Source: an uncultured Erysipelotrichales bacterium (lineage in GTDB: Bacteria; Bacillota_I; Bacilli_A; Erysipelotrichales; Coprobacillaceae). From it: a DNA stretch of 64,000 bases. The notes beneath the pieces are model-generated. The model saw nothing but the letters and a program-made list of their open reading frames with translations, had not been told where the DNA came from and did not search any database. This document shows, in pieces, positions 62,197 to 64,000 of the stretch. Each line of letters begins with the position of its first letter. Position 1 is the first letter of the stretch. Location of the stretch: the NCBI GenBank assembly GCA_910579135.1, contig CAJTTM010000013.1:4409-68408 (forward strand), written 5' to 3'. Position numbers and translations under genes: made by a program.

Positions 62197-63123
62197 TTAT
62201 CTTTCCATTGCTGGTGATGTATGCTTTTTTTCTTCAGGAGCTTCATTATCCAATAAAGCAGACTGCTTGTCATCTTTTCCTCCAATATTCAGTTCTTTAT
62301 TCAGTTTTGATAATTTTTTACTCAAATTCTGCAGTTCATCTTCTTTTTCAAAAGGCTTTTCCACTTCTTCTTTGGCATTGATAAACTGCTGACTGGTTTC
62401 ATCATATAATGCTTTCTCTATTTTCATTTTTTTAGGAATGGAATCTATTGCATTATCAATACGGGTGATATTTCCATAAACATCACTTCCAAGTTCAACA
62501 GGATAGCTTAAATGTTTTTTCAAAGTCAAAATATGCTCATTATGAAAAGAGTCATATTTTAATTTCATCTCAAATCCTCGATAGTTTCCTATTGTGATTT
62601 CTTCCTGAGATTTCAGCTGCTGACAGGCTAATAGAATTGCCTGTCCTGCCTGTTTTTTATCAGTTATTTTCATATCTTTGATGACCATTTCTGTAAATTC
62701 TTTTTGAGGAACAATAGATTCTATGTCTTTTTCTATACCGCTTATTCTTTCTTCAATCATCTTCATTTTTTGAGGATAGTATTTTAGAATCCTGTCTTCA
62801 AGTTCGTATTTTTGTGATAAATAATTGGCTTTGGCTAGTTTCAGTTTTCCTACTTTTGCATCGAGTTCCATCTTCTCTTTGACTTTAGGATTACCGCTTG
62901 CCAGTACTTTGATTTCTGCATAGGAAAGAGAAGCGTCATCAATATCCTCTGCACTTCTGACAGGACTTTTGGAAGTCATGATCTGTGAAATAAACTTCTG
63001 TTTATTTTCAACCAACTGATACAAATACGCATCAAAGGTCTGCTCGGTGACATAGCGATAGATATGCACATCACTGTTTTCATTGCCTTGCCTAATGATA
63101 CGACCAGCTCTTTGTTCAAGGTC
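62197..63123 (-). pseudogene. C-terminal fragment of the ICE SNF2-helicase/methylase protein
   Basis: The frame runs from 63123 with DLEQRAGRIIRQGNENSDVHIYRYVTEQTFDAYLYQLVENKQKFISQI, which is helicase motif VI and the start of the C-terminal region of the very large ICE helicase-methyltransferase proteins. The rest is a coiled-coil tail with QEEITIGNYRGFEMKL. Upstream of the Asp at 63121-63123 the frame closes at a TGA (63130-63132), where recombinase DNA begins. The N-terminal part should lie beyond the nested element, outside the window. Confidence 0.85.
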
Positions 63124-64000
63124 AGTCGGTCATTTTTTGCGGACAGTTCAATACATACCTGTCTGTCCCTTGTCCTGCTCCTGCGTTTGCTCTCGTTTGA
63201 CTTCTCCCTCTGCACCTTTTTTGCACATATCGGGCAATATTTTGAGATAGCAGAGCCTGGGACATATTCAACACCGCACACCATACAATTCTTATGTGGC
63301 AACGCTGTCCACCGTTTTGTGGGTGTGATATGTAATTCACCGACAAAGCCGATGAATTTATAGTAAATCTTGATTTCCTGCTTCACTGTTCCGTCTGCCG
63401 ATTTTTCACGCTCCGAAACAAGTATCTTGTCTATCAGTGCATTTACCACTGTTGCGTCCAGTTCCTTTAAGCCTTGATAGTTGCGGATAAGGGAGAGGAA
63501 GTCACGGATTCCCTGCGATTTCTCGTAGCTTTCATTAAGAGTTTCCGTTACTTCTTTCAGTCTTGCTTCGATTTCAAGCAGTTCTTTCTGGTATTTCCCC
63601 GACATCATCTCAAAATTCCGCTTGGTGATACGCTCCATGACCTTATCCTCATAGAGAGCGGAAAACAGCCTGTCAAGCTCCGCAAGACGTTTGTTCAGCT
63701 TCTTCCGTTCTTTCTCCATTGCTTTTGCTTTGCTCTGGTCTGTTTCCGTGAGCCGCTTCTCAATCGCCCTCACCGCCCGCTCGTCATTCACCGCCATATC
63801 CGCAAAACGGTTGATGTCGGCAAGCACGGCGTTGAATAAGTCCCTCGCTTCAATGGCGTGTGCGGTACACATGACGTTGCCATACCTGCCATAATTATTG
63901 CAGGTATATTGTACGCAGTCGATGATGTCGGGGCGTTTCCTCCTGTTTGCGCTCATAGCCCGCAGAGCATAGCCGCAGTCCGCACACTTGATAACGCCTG
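62976..64000 (-). CDS. Large serine recombinase, C-terminal part (runs off the window)
   Basis: The frame is open to the window edge. It shows the recombinase zinc ribbon (CADCGYALR ... YTCNNYGRYGNVMCTAHAIEARDL), a long coiled coil (AVRAIEKRLTETDQSKAKAMEKERKKLNKRLAELDRLFSALYEDKVMERITKRNFE) and a second CxxC pair region (CMVCGVEYVPGSAISKYCPICAKK). Beyond about 63124 the frame reads into the helicase gene out of phase, adding a foreign tail of some 48 codons. GC content is well above the surroundings. The catalytic Ser domain lies outside the window. Confidence 0.88.
   Translation of the reverse strand, partial: GVIKCADCGYALRAMSANRRKRPDIIDCVQYTCNNYGRYGNVMCTAHAIEARDLFNAVLADINRFADMAVNDERAVRAIEKRLTETDQSKAKAMEKERKKLNKRLAELDRLFSALYEDKVMERITKRNFEMMSGKYQKELLEIEARLKEVTETLNESYEKSQGIRDFLSLIRNYQGLKELDATVVNALIDKILVSEREKSADGTVKQEIKIYYKFIGFVGELHITPTKRWTALPHKNCMVCGVEYVPGSAISKYCPICAKKVQREKSNESKRRSRTRDRQVCIELSAKNDRLTLNKELVVSLGKAMKTVMCISIAMSPSRPLMRICISWLKINRSLFHRS

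Noticed and set aside
63064..63894. Several plus-strand ORFs of 67-121 aa at the right edge
   Set aside because: Higher GC produces long antisense frames there; the minus-strand recombinase shows clear domain motifs and they do not.

Overview
The window looks like chromosome of an AT-rich, low-GC Gram-positive gut bacterium carrying a large integrative conjugative element (ICE). An Erysipelotrichia/Coprobacillaceae-like host is my best guess from gene style (BspA-like surface protein, 6-phospho-beta-glucosidase, MurR/RpiR regulator, CxxC-type L31). This is inference; no database was consulted.

Bases 1-29,600 are ordinary chromosome. They hold sugar hydrolysis (GH1 plus RpiR regulator), rlmH with a WalJ-like hydrolase, a cytidylate-kinase-like protein with a MATE exporter, rpmE, murA, tRNA-Glu(CTC), an aldo/keto reductase with ferredoxin clusters, and a LysR-MFS-DASS-SDR block. 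Next come a leucine-rich-repeat/Ig-like surface protein, small regulators and acetyltransferases, and a minus-strand LytTR regulator - secreted Cys peptide - 698-aa permease - ATPase set (23,635-27,684) that resembles a lactococcin-972-type bacteriocin exporter. Decayed genes are scattered through it: an Rpn nuclease with an ATA start, Fic, IS200 TnpA, an AAA/DUF4143 N-terminus and DUF1349.

Bases 29,600-33,500 are a scrap zone of mobile DNA: a DUF6809-like fragment, an IS21 istB fragment, an intact ISL3-family element with repeated end motifs, a MATE 3' remnant and a frameshifted IS1595-type transposase.

Bases 33,594-43,652 are the most unusual part. A tightly overlapping minus-strand operon encodes a 46-aa peptide, HAD phosphatase, two-subunit transketolase, D-Ala-D-Ala-ligase-like ATP-grasp enzyme, methyltransferase, class IV aminotransferase and an RDSD-motif protein of unknown function. 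This looks like an undescribed small-molecule or modified-peptide pathway. Divergent from it lie an XRE regulator and an agr-type quorum-sensing locus: a peptide precursor with Ser in the usual Cys position, a LytTR response regulator, an AgrC-like sensor with a degenerate kinase domain, and the AgrB protease. A 21-bp-period direct repeat in front of the operon could be the LytTR site linking the two.

Bases 43,700-63,123 are the conjugation module of a Tn1549/CTn-like ICE, all on the minus strand: helicase fragment, DUF3991/Toprim, putative oriT, MobC, relaxase, PcfB, ArdC-like, VirD4, Maff2/VirB2-like, TrbL/VirB6-like, PrgI, VirB4, DUF6674-like and a lysozyme/CHAP protein. Two sets of extra genes sit inside it: 58,620-60,966 (membrane protein, papain-like protease-fold protein, two tiny basic proteins) and 49,181-51,044 (EEP nuclease, pentapeptide repeat protein, tiny membrane peptide). 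At 63,123 the helicase gene is cut by a higher-GC large serine recombinase gene that runs off the window, so a second element is nested in the ICE. The agr/biosynthetic locus lies directly downstream of the conjugation genes and may be ICE cargo.
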